DNA from: Jilunia laotingensis
GTDB lineage: Bacteria; Bacteroidota; Bacteroidia; Bacteroidales; Bacteroidaceae
Length of the DNA stretch: 64,000 nt
Assembly: GCF_014385165.1 (NCBI RefSeq)
Contig: NZ_JACRTF010000001.1
Span: 1,488,001-1,552,000, forward strand
Direction of reading: 5' to 3'
The notes beneath the pieces are model-generated. The model was not told where the DNA came from and made no database searches. It worked only from the letters and a program-made list of their open reading frames with translations. Shown here piece after piece: positions 1 to 9,816 of the stretch. Within the stretch, counting starts at the first letter, position 1; each line of letters begins with the position of its first letter. The translations under genes were made by a program, and so were the position numbers.

Positions 1-846
1 GGAACATTCTGCCATGAATTTTCTCATGTACTTGGATTACCGGATTTATACTCTACGGACTACTATGTACCATCTTTTACTCCCGATTCTTGGATACTTA
101 TGGATAGAGGTCCCTACAACAATAACGGAAAGACTCCTCCCTACTACTCAATCTATGAAAGATATGCACTCGGATGGATCACTCCGCAAGAAATCGGAAA
201 GCCTGCTGATATAAAACTTGATAATATCTCCAAAAATGTCGGCTATATCATCAAAACTGATAATGAAAATGAATATTTTCTGTTAGAAAACCGTCAGCAG
301 GAAGGCTGGGACAAATATATTCCAGGACACGGAATGCTGATCTGGCACATAGATTATAATCAGGAAGTGTGGGATTTAAATGCTGTGAACAATATTCCGT
401 CACATCAATATGTGGATATCGAAGAGGCAGATGCCATACAAACTGATGAAACAAGAGCAGGCGACACTTTTCCGGGTACAAGCAATGTAACATCTTTCAC
501 CGATGATACAAATCCCAGTATGAAAACATGGAAAGGGAACGGACTAAATAAACCGATTACCGATATCGAAGAAAAAGATGGAATTATTCGTTTTAAAATA
601 AGCGGAGGAGACGATACATCGATCATGAATACGTGGGCCGCAAATGACATTACAGTCAATGTAGAAGATTCGAAACTAATTGTAACATCGAACAATCCGG
701 AAAAACTTCCCTTATATATCATGGATATCCAAGGGCATATTCTTGATAAGAGTGAAATAACAGCCGGTACTTATAGTTTCCCTATTTCCGACAGAGGTAC
801 GTATATTGTTCGCATAGGCGAAAACGTATACAAAGTAATCAGATAA
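1..846 (+). CDS. M6 family metalloprotease, C-terminal part (5' end outside window)
   Basis: The reading frame is open from base 1, so this is the last 281 residues of a larger gene. The zinc-binding motif HEFSH (HExxH) is at fragment residues 5-9, in the context GTFCHEFSHVLGLPDLY, as in M6 (immune inhibitor A-like) metalloproteases. The rest of the catalytic domain follows, then a short linker and a C-terminal type A sorting-like tail ending IGENVYKVIR. It is a close paralog of the protease at 6014-8839 but lacks that protein's fibronectin III region, passing straight from the peptidase domain to the tail. It is probably exported and cleaves protein outside the cytoplasm. The substrate is unknown. 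A bidirectional terminator lies just downstream. Family assignment is firm; the N-terminus cannot be seen. Confidence 0.9.
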   Translation, partial: GTFCHEFSHVLGLPDLYSTDYYVPSFTPDSWILMDRGPYNNNGKTPPYYSIYERYALGWITPQEIGKPADIKLDNISKNVGYIIKTDNENEYFLLENRQQEGWDKYIPGHGMLIWHIDYNQEVWDLNAVNNIPSHQYVDIEEADAIQTDETRAGDTFPGTSNVTSFTDDTNPSMKTWKGNGLNKPITDIEEKDGIIRFKISGGDDTSIMNTWAANDITVNVEDSKLIVTSNNPEKLPLYIMDIQGHILDKSEITAGTYSFPISDRGTYIVRIGENVYKVIR

Positions 847-876
847 CTTACACCTTTACATATTTCTGAAAAAAGA

Positions 877-917
877 GAAAGAGAATGAGTCATGTACATG
901 CCGGCTCATTCTCTTTC
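877..917. terminator. Bidirectional hairpin terminator between convergent genes
   Basis: The arms GAAAGAGAATGAG (877-889) and CTCATTCTCTTTC (905-917) are perfectly complementary around a 15-base loop. A-rich DNA lies on the left and T-rich DNA on the right. It separates the plus-strand M6 fragment from the minus-strand gene ending at 953. Confidence 0.8.
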
Positions 918-952
918 ATTTCAAATTAATCCATATTCAATTACCTATTGAA

Positions 953-3900
953 TTACTTAACAAGTATTTTCACAACTTTATTACCTACCTTAACAACATA
1001 TTTACCGTCTGCTACAGGTACCGTAACTAGGTCTTCACCCATTCCTTTATAAACCAGCTTACCATCAATGGTGTAAATACAAATATCCATACTGGCAGCA
1101 TGGCGGATTTCAATCGCATGGCGGATTCCAAATGCATTGGCTACTCCTTCAAGCACCTGATCGATAGAAGTCAATACCACGTTCACCGTCACTTCATTTG
1201 AATAAACAGACTCGCCCTTATCATATACGGTAGTGACTTTATACTTGTAATCACCGTCTTTGGTAATAGTAGCATCGGTATAAGTTGATTCAACTCCGGC
1301 TACCGGTGTGATCTTCTCGCCATCACGATATACGTTATAACCTACCAAACTCAATTCTTCGGGAGTTGCGGAAGCAGGTGTATAAGTGATATCGTCAATC
1401 AAAAGAGCAAACTGATCAGTGGATGTACAACGAATAGCGAAAAACTTCGTACCTGCAGGCAATTGAGCCGTTATCTTAGTCCATTCTACCGGCACCTCAT
1501 TGATAATAGCCGCATCATTGACTCTACTAAAGCTTTGCACATCGCTATTGGTCGAGGAAAACAATACTTCTAAAGTTTCTAAACCATATATATCCGTAAC
1601 GCTCTTTGCAAAGAAAGAAATAGTCTGTGCAGTTCCCGGAAGTTCGGGTGAAATGAGCCAGTCATCATTTTGACCATCTTCATCGGCAAATGCAGCAAAC
1701 ATCTGTTCTCCCGAATGAGGAGCCCATGCAGTAGGCACACCGCTTTCATCAGCTACCGCAATGCCGGCAGCAGAAGGATTGAATACCTGGAATGCCATAG
1801 GCGCACCGGCATTATCATATTTTATGATACTGCCCGCTCCGTTATCGATTCCATAAGTGGCTTTACCACCATCCACATCGACCAGCGTCCACTCGCCTAC
1901 ATTATCAATGATAAATGCATCATATTCTTCAATATCATCCGTAATTGGTTCGGCTACGCCACCTGTATAATCCGGTTCACTCCAGCTCAGCACCACCTTA
2001 TTATCCGTAGACATCCCTACCAAATCGGTAATTGTCGGATAAGTAGGTAACTTAACGGCAACAACGGCTTCAGTCGTCTTATTATTGTTCTGATCCAAAT
2101 CGGCAGCATAATTAACAACCGAATAATAAGTAACGGAAGCATCAAAGTCAATTGTCGGAGTCTCGGTGAACTTATAAGTCTTTGTTGCATTTACGGTCAA
2201 AGTCTCACCAACTAGGCTGTTTACCATCTTACCATTTCGATATAATTCTACCGTATAGTCTTTTGCTTCTTTAAGTCCGTTATTCATTATTGTCACAGAG
2301 ATATCTTTACTTTCTCCCACTTTGATGGTCTTTGGGGCATTAATAGCAGTTGCCATAATGTCATAATCCAACAGATTTCTTACTTTGATATTATCCAGAT
2401 GCAGATTATATCCACCTTCCACGGTTACACCTTGGAAGCCGATTTGGATAAATTCAGCAGAAATAAAGTCTTTCAAAGGAATCGTTACTTTTGTCCAACC
2501 TTCAGCAATGGAACTTGGCGCGAGATTGATAGTTCGAACCGCTTCAAAATCTCCACTCTCCTTAGCAACTTCTACTATCAACTTCTCAGTAGCTCCCGGA
2601 ACAAAATAATAGTAAAATTCCAATGCAGGATTTACACTACCTTTCAAACTAATCTTACCGGACGACAAGCGTTTAGCATCACCTTCTTTACTTCCCGGAA
2701 CAAACGAAGCTAAACCTCCGTCATTATCCTGTGGATCAACATCCGGATATTCACCACTTTCTGCCAAAGTCCATGAAGCATCACCTACAATTGTAGTGAG
2801 TACCCAAGGACCTTTACTCAATTCGGCTCCCGCAAATGATTCTACAAACGGTAAATCATATGGAGTACCCATAATGAGAGAATTGGAAGGTGTACCATAT
2901 CCTATACCTGCTATTGACTCAGCATATACAAAGTAATATACAAATTTTTGTCCACCACTTAAATCCGGCTCATCGGTAAATGTAAGTTCAGAAATGCTTT
3001 CCGCAACAATTGTATTATCATTTCTCTTTATATAATATTTGAGAGTAGCCGGATCAATATAACCACCCGCTTCACCAATGGAGGGAGCTTCCCAAGTTAA
3101 TACTGCTTTACCATTAACTTCTTTTAAAACTACATTTATAGGAACAGCTGGAGTATCGATCCCTGCATAAACGCTTGTCTTTGCTTCGGCACCAGCACCT
3201 GCACCATTGCTGGCTACTACTGTATAAACATTAGTGCCTTGCTTTGCCTCTTTATCCGTATAAGTAAGTTCCGTTCCGACAGCCGGTGTATTAAAGATCT
3301 TAATCAGATCATTTTCCCGGTACAACTCTACCTTGCTAAGACTCGTCAATACACTACCGTTTATAGCTTTATTCGGAGTTATAAACGAAATGGTAGTTTC
3401 CAGTTTGCCCTGTGCCGCTGCAACAGCCTTCAACCCGTTTACCTCAGCCGGAGCGCCTATGGCAGAACTCAATTCTATTTCAAAATCATCAACAAAGAGA
3501 TTGAACATATCCGCATCACTACAAGCCTGAATTCCTATATAATAATCACCTGCCGCAGGTGCCTTAATAGTTGCCTCCATATTTATATAATCTTCATTTT
3601 CAATATTTGTAGGAGGAATAAGTTCCGAAGTCATTGCTTCTACAGTCTTATCTTTTCCAAATGCAACTTTTACTCTTTCAGGATAGGAAGAATTTGCACA
3701 TTTCACTTTGAAATATAATTTATACAGATGATCCACACCTAATGTGACAGGAGGCGAGATTAGCCATTCGTCTTTTTCATTGGCAGAACTATAATCACAT
3801 TTAACAGCAAAGTTCGTTGCATCGTAATTCCATGTTTTGCCATCATTGTTAGCATCGATGACAGTAAACAATTCAAAGTTTTCTCTTATATCGAAACTTT

Positions 3901-5548
3901 CCAGATAAGGCACGGTTAATGCATTTCCTAAAGCAATCTTATTGGAAGCCGATGTTTCACCTTCAAGACTACCTGCAAATGCGGTTACCTCGTACCAATA
4001 ATTCGCCAAGCTTTCCGGATTCACCACTTCGGAGAAAGATGTTATTGCAATCTTATCAGCCACCACAACCTTTCCAGGGTAACGAACTACTTTGTAATTA
4101 AGAGTTGTTGGATCAAAATATCCGTCATTTATACCTTTGACCGGTGCTTTCCAACTTAACATCAGTTTATTTTCAACATCTCCTTTCACCAACTTAAGGT
4201 TTTGTACGGCTACCGGAGCGTCTTTACCAATCCACATACTGAGTTTTGCAAGAGGACTTTTACCCACAGCATTTGATGTTGTGACACCAATGGTATACAT
4301 GCCGGTTTCAACAGTAACAGATTTTTCAACCGAAGTGCCCGCATTTGCTGTTCCGCTGACTTTTTCGTCACCATTGAAAGTAATACTATAAGAAAGAGAC
4401 CCATTCAATGCTCCACCGATAAAAGTCTTGTCAGGCATTGTAAACTTGATTTTCCCAATAGTAGCATCCTTCTCATAAGTAGCAGTCAGATCAGTAACCG
4501 CTGCCGGAGCATCATCTTCGGCAGCCGGAGCCGGAATATACAAACCTACTATTTCTTCACTATCCGAGAATGGAGAAATCAATGTGGCGACACCTGTTGA
4601 CACATTTACTTCATAAAGGGCGGAAGTATCATCAGCAAGCGACGCAGCCCAATAAAGCTTATCAGTTTTAGGATCAAAAGTTCCCGACTGGATGTATTTC
4701 GGACTCACACCCGTATTCCCGATACTGGTAGTTTCTCCTGTCGACTTGTTAATGCTGTACAAGACACCATCATTTCCAATGCCATAAATTTCTCCTTTCG
4801 AATTGGCAGCTACAACATACATAGTCAACGGGAGATCGGCTATCTTCGTGGTTGTCCCCGTTTCCAAATCCATTGTGCCGAACACATATCCGTCTAAATC
4901 TTCATTAAAGAAACAACCATATACATTGCCGGTAATAGGATCAAAAGTCATATCCGTAGCAACACTCGTTGCATCGACATCAGCACTGTATATCGTTTCC
5001 CATGTTTCCGTATTATAAATGTGGTAATTCGCAATTATAAACCCGAAAATATCCATATAATTCACCATATGGTATTTGCCGTCTACATAAACTCCTCCAC
5101 CATTCGCTTCAAAATTGCTTCCTATCATCAAAGAAGTCAAAGTAGTGTTGGCAGAAGCAGGAAAAGAATACATTCCCGAAGGACTGTTATCGTTTGTCCA
5201 ACTAGCCCCAAAAATAACGCTACCATAGATGGTAACACCGTCTCCTGCTGTCAAAGCAGGTGATTGGAAATGCCCTAAAGGCAAGAGAAGCGGTCCCCCT
5301 GCGCGCATACTCTGAAAATTAGAGTTACTGCCCACTTTCTTTGCCTGCGGCATAATTGACATTAAACGTGCATGATCATTCTTACGTTTGTTAGCATCCG
5401 TTTTCGATAGAGTAGTAATCGCTTTAGCCTTTTTTGTACTGGCTTTTTGCCTTACCGTTTGAGCAGATAAATCACTTGGTATAATCATCATTAAAGACAT
5501 GATGACTAATAATAGAGTAGATAACTGTTTTTTCATAAGAGTACTCAT
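953..5548 (-). CDS. Large secreted adhesin-like protein with choice-of-anchor J, Fn3 and CARDB-like domains and a sorting tail
   Basis: This 1531-residue protein begins with a signal peptide ending near SDLSAQ. Residues about 75-345 look like a beta-propeller. They are followed by fibronectin III-like units and three choice-of-anchor J/cleaved-adhesin-like modules, starting near residues 546, 898 and 1206 (for example YLESFDIRENFELF). A CARDB-like segment lies near 1060-1160, and a sorting-like tail from about 1484 ends KYVVKVGNKVVKILVK. Cleaved-adhesin modules are known from Porphyromonas gingivalis gingipain and haemagglutinin adhesin regions, where they bind host proteins or glycans. Here adhesion is inference. 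A start at 5536 (MKKQLSTLL) is equally plausible. A good promoter at 5773-5804 would give a leader of about 220 nt. The gene stands alone between the two M6 proteases. Confidence 0.85.
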   Translation of the reverse strand: MSTLMKKQLSTLLLVIMSLMMIIPSDLSAQTVRQKASTKKAKAITTLSKTDANKRKNDHARLMSIMPQAKKVGSNSNFQSMRAGGPLLLPLGHFQSPALTAGDGVTIYGSVIFGASWTNDNSPSGMYSFPASANTTLTSLMIGSNFEANGGGVYVDGKYHMVNYMDIFGFIIANYHIYNTETWETIYSADVDATSVATDMTFDPITGNVYGCFFNEDLDGYVFGTMDLETGTTTKIADLPLTMYVVAANSKGEIYGIGNDGVLYSINKSTGETTSIGNTGVSPKYIQSGTFDPKTDKLYWAASLADDTSALYEVNVSTGVATLISPFSDSEEIVGLYIPAPAAEDDAPAAVTDLTATYEKDATIGKIKFTMPDKTFIGGALNGSLSYSITFNGDEKVSGTANAGTSVEKSVTVETGMYTIGVTTSNAVGKSPLAKLSMWIGKDAPVAVQNLKLVKGDVENKLMLSWKAPVKGINDGYFDPTTLNYKVVRYPGKVVVADKIAITSFSEVVNPESLANYWYEVTAFAGSLEGETSASNKIALGNALTVPYLESFDIRENFELFTVIDANNDGKTWNYDATNFAVKCDYSSANEKDEWLISPPVTLGVDHLYKLYFKVKCANSSYPERVKVAFGKDKTVEAMTSELIPPTNIENEDYINMEATIKAPAAGDYYIGIQACSDADMFNLFVDDFEIELSSAIGAPAEVNGLKAVAAAQGKLETTISFITPNKAINGSVLTSLSKVELYRENDLIKIFNTPAVGTELTYTDKEAKQGTNVYTVVASNGAGAGAEAKTSVYAGIDTPAVPINVVLKEVNGKAVLTWEAPSIGEAGGYIDPATLKYYIKRNDNTIVAESISELTFTDEPDLSGGQKFVYYFVYAESIAGIGYGTPSNSLIMGTPYDLPFVESFAGAELSKGPWVLTTIVGDASWTLAESGEYPDVDPQDNDGGLASFVPGSKEGDAKRLSSGKISLKGSVNPALEFYYYFVPGATEKLIVEVAKESGDFEAVRTINLAPSSIAEGWTKVTIPLKDFISAEFIQIGFQGVTVEGGYNLHLDNIKVRNLLDYDIMATAINAPKTIKVGESKDISVTIMNNGLKEAKDYTVELYRNGKMVNSLVGETLTVNATKTYKFTETPTIDFDASVTYYSVVNYAADLDQNNNKTTEAVVAVKLPTYPTITDLVGMSTDNKVVLSWSEPDYTGGVAEPITDDIEEYDAFIIDNVGEWTLVDVDGGKATYGIDNGAGSIIKYDNAGAPMAFQVFNPSAAGIAVADESGVPTAWAPHSGEQMFAAFADEDGQNDDWLISPELPGTAQTISFFAKSVTDIYGLETLEVLFSSTNSDVQSFSRVNDAAIINEVPVEWTKITAQLPAGTKFFAIRCTSTDQFALLIDDITYTPASATPEELSLVGYNVYRDGEKITPVAGVESTYTDATITKDGDYKYKVTTVYDKGESVYSNEVTVNVVLTSIDQVLEGVANAFGIRHAIEIRHAASMDICIYTIDGKLVYKGMGEDLVTVPVADGKYVVKVGNKVVKILVK

Positions 5549-5592
5549 TAAATAAAAAAATAAAGTGAATTAAAACTGCCAGAGTCTGGCTG

Positions 5593-5613
5593 ATGAGGTA
5601 TTTTCTACCTCAT
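5593..5613 (-). promoter_or_regulatory. Hairpin in the leader of the 1531-residue protein gene
   Basis: ATGAGGTA (5593-5600) and TACCTCAT (5606-5613) form a perfect 8-bp stem with a 5-base loop, about 45 bases upstream of the start codon and inside the predicted leader. There is no T-run on the transcript side, so it is not an obvious terminator. A role in mRNA stability or regulation is a guess. Confidence 0.45.
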
Positions 5614-5772
5614 ACAATCAAGGAAATCTTCATCTAGCTCCATAAATTGATAATTTTAAAGGTTAATACTAAAAGAACAGCTAATATAAAGGTGGGGGGA
5701 GCCTTCTTTTTTACTTAATTATATATCAATATTTAAAGAATTATTCAATTCATCTTCATGAAAGGTATTTTG

Positions 5773-5804
5773 CAAATATATTAATAATAATTATAAAAAA
5801 CAAA
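5773..5804 (-). promoter_or_regulatory. Bacteroides-type promoter for the 1531-residue protein gene
   Basis: On the minus strand, TTTG (5804-5801) is followed after 20 bases by TATATTTG (5780-5773), matching the Bacteroides -33/-7 consensus. Transcription would begin near 5767. Confidence 0.6.
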
Positions 5805-5941
5805 TTTATTCCTATCTATTTTGATAAATAAAAGATAGAAATAAAAAATAAAAAGGAAATAGTAATTTATACATATAATAAAAACAAGGTAAAATGTAAA
5901 ATATTTTATATACAAAAAACAGATTTATGTTATACAACAGA

Positions 5942-5972
5942 TTTGATATTAGCTTTAAATTGCTTAATTTCG
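5942..5972 (+). promoter_or_regulatory. Bacteroides-type promoter for the M6 protease gene
   Basis: TTTG (5942-5945) and TAATTTCG (5965-5972) are separated by 19 bases. The -7 box has one mismatch to TAnnTTTG. The expected start near 5979 gives a leader of about 35 nt. Confidence 0.55.
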
Positions 5973-6013
5973 TATATTAATTCCTATAAATATCCACCAA
6001 TATTGATATTAAT

Positions 6014-8839
6014 ATGAAAAAATCCTTTCTTACCCTTTTATTTGCAGTGGTAATCTTTTTAGATTATTCGTATGCTGTTCCGGCAAAGCCAACACCAATG
6101 ACCGTATCTCTTCCTGATGGAACTACTCTTACCGTACGTCTCTTTGGTGATGAATCTTCACATTATTACACCACCTTGGATCATTACCTTTTGATTCAAG
6201 ACCAAAATGGTTACTTCTATTATGCTGAGAGTATTCAGGAAAACAAACTCCAGCAATCCCCATACAGAGTAAAAGACATTTCCAAACGCACACCGGAAGA
6301 AAATAAGTTTCTAGCTACTATCGACAAAAAGCAGTTACTTTCTTTACAACAACAGCAAGACTCGAAGAAGTTGCAGAAGATGCCATCGCGCAGAGTGGTA
6401 CAAAAAGCTACCTACCCAACCACCGGTACACAAAAAGGCTTGGTTATCTTGGTGGAATATTCCAATAATAAATTCACAATAAATAATCCACAAGAAGCCT
6501 TCAATAAGCTATTAAATGAAAAAGATTATAGTGAAAACGGAGGTACAGGAAGCGCACGTGACTTCTTCATGGCAAGTTCCAATGACCAGTTTAAACCGGA
6601 ATTTGATGTATATGGACCGGTAAAACTATCCCGCCCCATGAGCTATTACGGAGGAAATGACATTTCAGGAAATGATAAAGCGCCCGAAGAAATGGTCATC
6701 GAAGCCTGCCAACTGTTGGATGATGAAATAGACTTTACAGAATATGACCGGGATAACGACGGTCAAATAGATAATGTATACGTTTTCTATGCCGGATATG
6801 GTGAAGCTACAGGTGGAGGAGCTAATACTGTGTGGCCACATTCTTGGGATATCTATGACGGAGCCGGTAAGACAGTCATGCTCGATGGAATACAATTAAA
6901 CCACTATGCCTGCTCCAATGAATTGGATACAGGAAACAATATGACTGGCATAGGTACATTCTGCCATGAGTTTTCCCATGTTCTGGGATTACCCGATTTA
7001 TATGCTACCACTTACACCTATTCATTTACTCCAGGTTCCTGGTCACTGATGGATAGCGGCTCTTATAATAACGACAGTAGAACACCACCCTACCTATCTG
7101 TTTATGAACGATATGCATTAGGTTGGCTCACTCCGAAAGAGATCGGTGACCCTGCCAACATCAAACTCGACAATATTTCAAAAAATACTGGCTACATAAT
7201 CAAAACATATAATGAAAACGAATATTTTCTGTTAGAAAACAGGCAACAGGAAGGTTGGGATAAGTATATTCCCGGACATGGTATGTTGATATGGCACATC
7301 GATTATAATGAAACGGTATGGAATCGTAATGTTGTAAACAATACACCTTCCCACCAATATGTAGATATTGAAGAAGCAGACAATAAACAGACCGAAACAA
7401 CAAGAGCCGGTGACACTTTTCCAGGCACAAAAAAAATCACCTCTTTCACTGACGATACTTCTCCAAATATGAGAACCTGGAAAGGAATCAAACAGGATAA
7501 ACCCATTACCGAAATCGAAGAAAAAAACGGAATAATCTATTTCAAAATAAGTGGTGGTAAAGAGGATCTACCAACTACTAAAGCGTTACCTGCTACTGAC
7601 ATCACACCGAGTTCATTCATCGCTCACTGGGAAAAGAGTGAAATTGCTACCAGCTACGCAATCGATGTATATACCATAAATGAGACAAGTTCAGGAAAGA
7701 TAACGATGAACTATGTAGACGGTTATCAGGAAAATAATGTAGGCAATGTAGAATCATGTCTCGTAGAAGGTTTAGAACCGGCAACAGAATACAGATATGT
7801 AATCCGCGTCTACGATGAAACAGGTGAAAGCCCTACTTCCAACGAAATTATAGTAATTACAGATGATCCGACCTTCGACTTTCTCGCTCCAAAAGCTCTG
7901 GAAGCCACTGCTATCAAAACTACATCTTTTGAGGCCCAATGGGAGGCTATGGAAGAAGCTCAGAACTACCTGTTATATGTTTATACTAAAGAATTAGGAG
8001 ATCCCCTTTCAACAACTATCGATTTTACCGGTGGAATAACGGAACTCCCAACAGGATGGAAAACGAATTGCAAATCTACCTATGGCTCTGCAAACAATTC
8101 GGGAAAAGCGATCCCTTCTTTACGTTTCTCGCAGGACTATAATTACATAGAGTCACCTGTAATGGAAGAAAATATTCGCAACATCAGTTTCTGGTATCGT
8201 GGAATAGACGCAGATGAAGAGAGCCAGATCATTTTAAGCGGATATGTCAACAAAAATTGGATTGGTCTGGATACCATATCTCCAATCAGCAATAAAGAGG
8301 GAGGTATTCTGGCAGAGTGGAAAGAACATACTGCAAAAGCAATTCCTAACGGATGTAAGGCTATGCGTATTACTTACAAAATGGTTGGAACCGGATCACT
8401 CGCTGTTGACGATATCACAATAGATTACGGCGGAGAAGTATTTATCCTTCCACTGAAAGGTTATGAAGGAAAAGAGGTAGGAAATACTGTTTCCTGGTTA
8501 GTGGAACAACTGGAAAGCGAAAAAGAATATTTCTATGCAGTGACAGCCTTCAATGGTGAAGTATATTCTAAAAAATCCAATGAAATAGCAGTAAGTACAC
8601 TTTCGGACATTATGGGAATCAAACCGACTTCCGACAATGGCATTTCAGTCTATATGGAAAATTCGGAACTGATAGTTACATCGGATAATCCGGACTTGTC
8701 ATCTCTTTATATTTTAGATGTACAAGGCCACATACTCGAAAAGAAAACAATTACACTCGGAACTTATCGGTTCCCGATTACTGACAGAGGAATATATATT
8801 GTCCGGATTGGCAGTAGAACATATAAAGTAATCAGATAG
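6014..8839 (+). CDS. M6 family metalloprotease with Fn3-like region and sorting tail
   Basis: This 941-residue protein has a signal peptide, a propeptide-like N-terminus and an M6 peptidase domain (about residues 130-510). The zinc motif HEFSH is at residues 318-322, in the context GIGTFCHEFSHVLGLPDLY. Next come a fibronectin III unit (about 525-620), a second Fn3 unit interrupted by a beta-sandwich-like insert (about 625-860), and a type A sorting-like tail ending IGSRTYKVIR. The calcium-site-like stretch DRDNDGQIDNVYVFYAGYG precedes the active site. It is probably an exported protease. It is nearly collinear with the fragment at 1-846 except for the Fn3 region. ATG 6014 is chosen because it opens the signal peptide and follows a promoter. 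Confidence 0.92.
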   Translation: MKKSFLTLLFAVVIFLDYSYAVPAKPTPMTVSLPDGTTLTVRLFGDESSHYYTTLDHYLLIQDQNGYFYYAESIQENKLQQSPYRVKDISKRTPEENKFLATIDKKQLLSLQQQQDSKKLQKMPSRRVVQKATYPTTGTQKGLVILVEYSNNKFTINNPQEAFNKLLNEKDYSENGGTGSARDFFMASSNDQFKPEFDVYGPVKLSRPMSYYGGNDISGNDKAPEEMVIEACQLLDDEIDFTEYDRDNDGQIDNVYVFYAGYGEATGGGANTVWPHSWDIYDGAGKTVMLDGIQLNHYACSNELDTGNNMTGIGTFCHEFSHVLGLPDLYATTYTYSFTPGSWSLMDSGSYNNDSRTPPYLSVYERYALGWLTPKEIGDPANIKLDNISKNTGYIIKTYNENEYFLLENRQQEGWDKYIPGHGMLIWHIDYNETVWNRNVVNNTPSHQYVDIEEADNKQTETTRAGDTFPGTKKITSFTDDTSPNMRTWKGIKQDKPITEIEEKNGIIYFKISGGKEDLPTTKALPATDITPSSFIAHWEKSEIATSYAIDVYTINETSSGKITMNYVDGYQENNVGNVESCLVEGLEPATEYRYVIRVYDETGESPTSNEIIVITDDPTFDFLAPKALEATAIKTTSFEAQWEAMEEAQNYLLYVYTKELGDPLSTTIDFTGGITELPTGWKTNCKSTYGSANNSGKAIPSLRFSQDYNYIESPVMEENIRNISFWYRGIDADEESQIILSGYVNKNWIGLDTISPISNKEGGILAEWKEHTAKAIPNGCKAMRITYKMVGTGSLAVDDITIDYGGEVFILPLKGYEGKEVGNTVSWLVEQLESEKEYFYAVTAFNGEVYSKKSNEIAVSTLSDIMGIKPTSDNGISVYMENSELIVTSDNPDLSSLYILDVQGHILEKKTITLGTYRFPITDRGIYIVRIGSRTYKVIR

Positions 8840-8880
8840 CCCTGATAAGAAAGGTAACTGAAAAATACACAAAACAAGAA

Positions 8881-8914
8881 ATCGCCCTTATTACAATATT
8901 GTAATAAGGGCGAT
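8881..8914. terminator. Bidirectional terminator, 34-bp perfect palindrome
   Basis: ATCGCCCTTATTACAAT (8881-8897) is followed immediately by its exact reverse complement (8898-8914), with a short A-rich stretch on the left and TTTTAT on the right. It lies between the convergent M6 protease and rubrerythrin genes. Confidence 0.85.
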
Positions 8915-8965
8915 TTTATAAGATGGCTTTTACAGCCTCTCTCCTTATCAAAGGAAATTATGTGA

Positions 8966-9544
8966 TTAATAATTCTGCTTCTTCACTTCGAAGTAAGCTT
9001 GCGGATGCAGACATGCCGGACATACTTCAGGAGCTTCTTTACCAATAGTAATATAACCGCAGTTGCGACATTGCCATACCACTTCACCTTCTTTAGCAAA
9101 TACGGCAGCATTTTCAATGTTGTTTACAAAAGCACGGTATCTTTCTTCATGTCCCTTTTCAGCAACTGAGATATTGCGATACATAGCAGCAATTTCATAA
9201 AAACCTTCTTTCTCGGCAACATCAGCAAAGTGAGGATAATCCTGTGACCATTCTTCGTGTTCACCGGCTGCAGCTTCCAGCAAATTATTAAGAGTGGTGC
9301 TGATGACACCGGCAGGATAACTGGCAGTGATTTCTACCATTCCACCTTCCAGATACTTAAACATACGTTTTGCATGTTCTTTTTCTTGGTCGGCTGTTTC
9401 AGTAAAAATAGCAGCAATTTGTTCATAACCTTCTTTCTTAGCTACACTTGCATAATAAGTGTAACGCATTCTTGCTTGTGATTCACCTGCAAATGATGTC
9501 AGCAGATTCTTTTCTGTCTGAGTTCCTTTAATACTTGTAGCCAT
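8966..9544 (-). CDS. rbr: Rubrerythrin
   Basis: This 192-residue cytoplasmic protein has a ferritin-like di-iron four-helix domain (residues 1 to about 145), with the metal-ligand pairs EKEH and EKGHEERY visible. A C-terminal rubredoxin domain follows, with its iron-binding cysteines in CRNCGY and CPACLHP. Rubrerythrins reduce hydrogen peroxide in anaerobes, taking electrons through the rubredoxin-type iron. Length and domain order are normal for the family. The gene appears monocistronic: a terminator palindrome lies downstream and a TATATTTG -7-like box (9611-9604, minus strand) lies about 60 bases upstream. I did not find a matching -33 box. Confidence 0.97.
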   Translation of the reverse strand: MATSIKGTQTEKNLLTSFAGESQARMRYTYYASVAKKEGYEQIAAIFTETADQEKEHAKRMFKYLEGGMVEITASYPAGVISTTLNNLLEAAAGEHEEWSQDYPHFADVAEKEGFYEIAAMYRNISVAEKGHEERYRAFVNNIENAAVFAKEGEVVWQCRNCGYITIGKEAPEVCPACLHPQAYFEVKKQNY

Positions 9545-9816
9545 AATAGTTTTATATTTAATAAATTAGTCGTTATTACGCATCATGTCGTTATTTAATA
9601 ACACAAATATACGCGATTTGTTCAAAGAACCGGAATATTTATATATAAATTAATTCTATCAGATCATCGATAAAATCTATCGGAAACAAATAACATGCTT
9701 AAAAACAGCTTTATTTGATATATTATATGTAATTTTGCAACCTCTACTTTACAAAAGACCGATTTTATAATAAAATTAGGTCTATGATACATTAAATAAT
9801 TAGTCTTTATATTGAA

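Larger units (their letters stand above)
5549..6013. other. Intergenic region, divergent promoters and a long leader
   Basis: This 465-bp AT-rich gap separates divergent genes. It holds the leftward promoter (5773-5804), the rightward promoter (5942-5972), a G-run (GGTGGGGGGAG, near 5691) and a hairpin at 5593-5613. I see no other gene in it. Confidence 0.7.
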
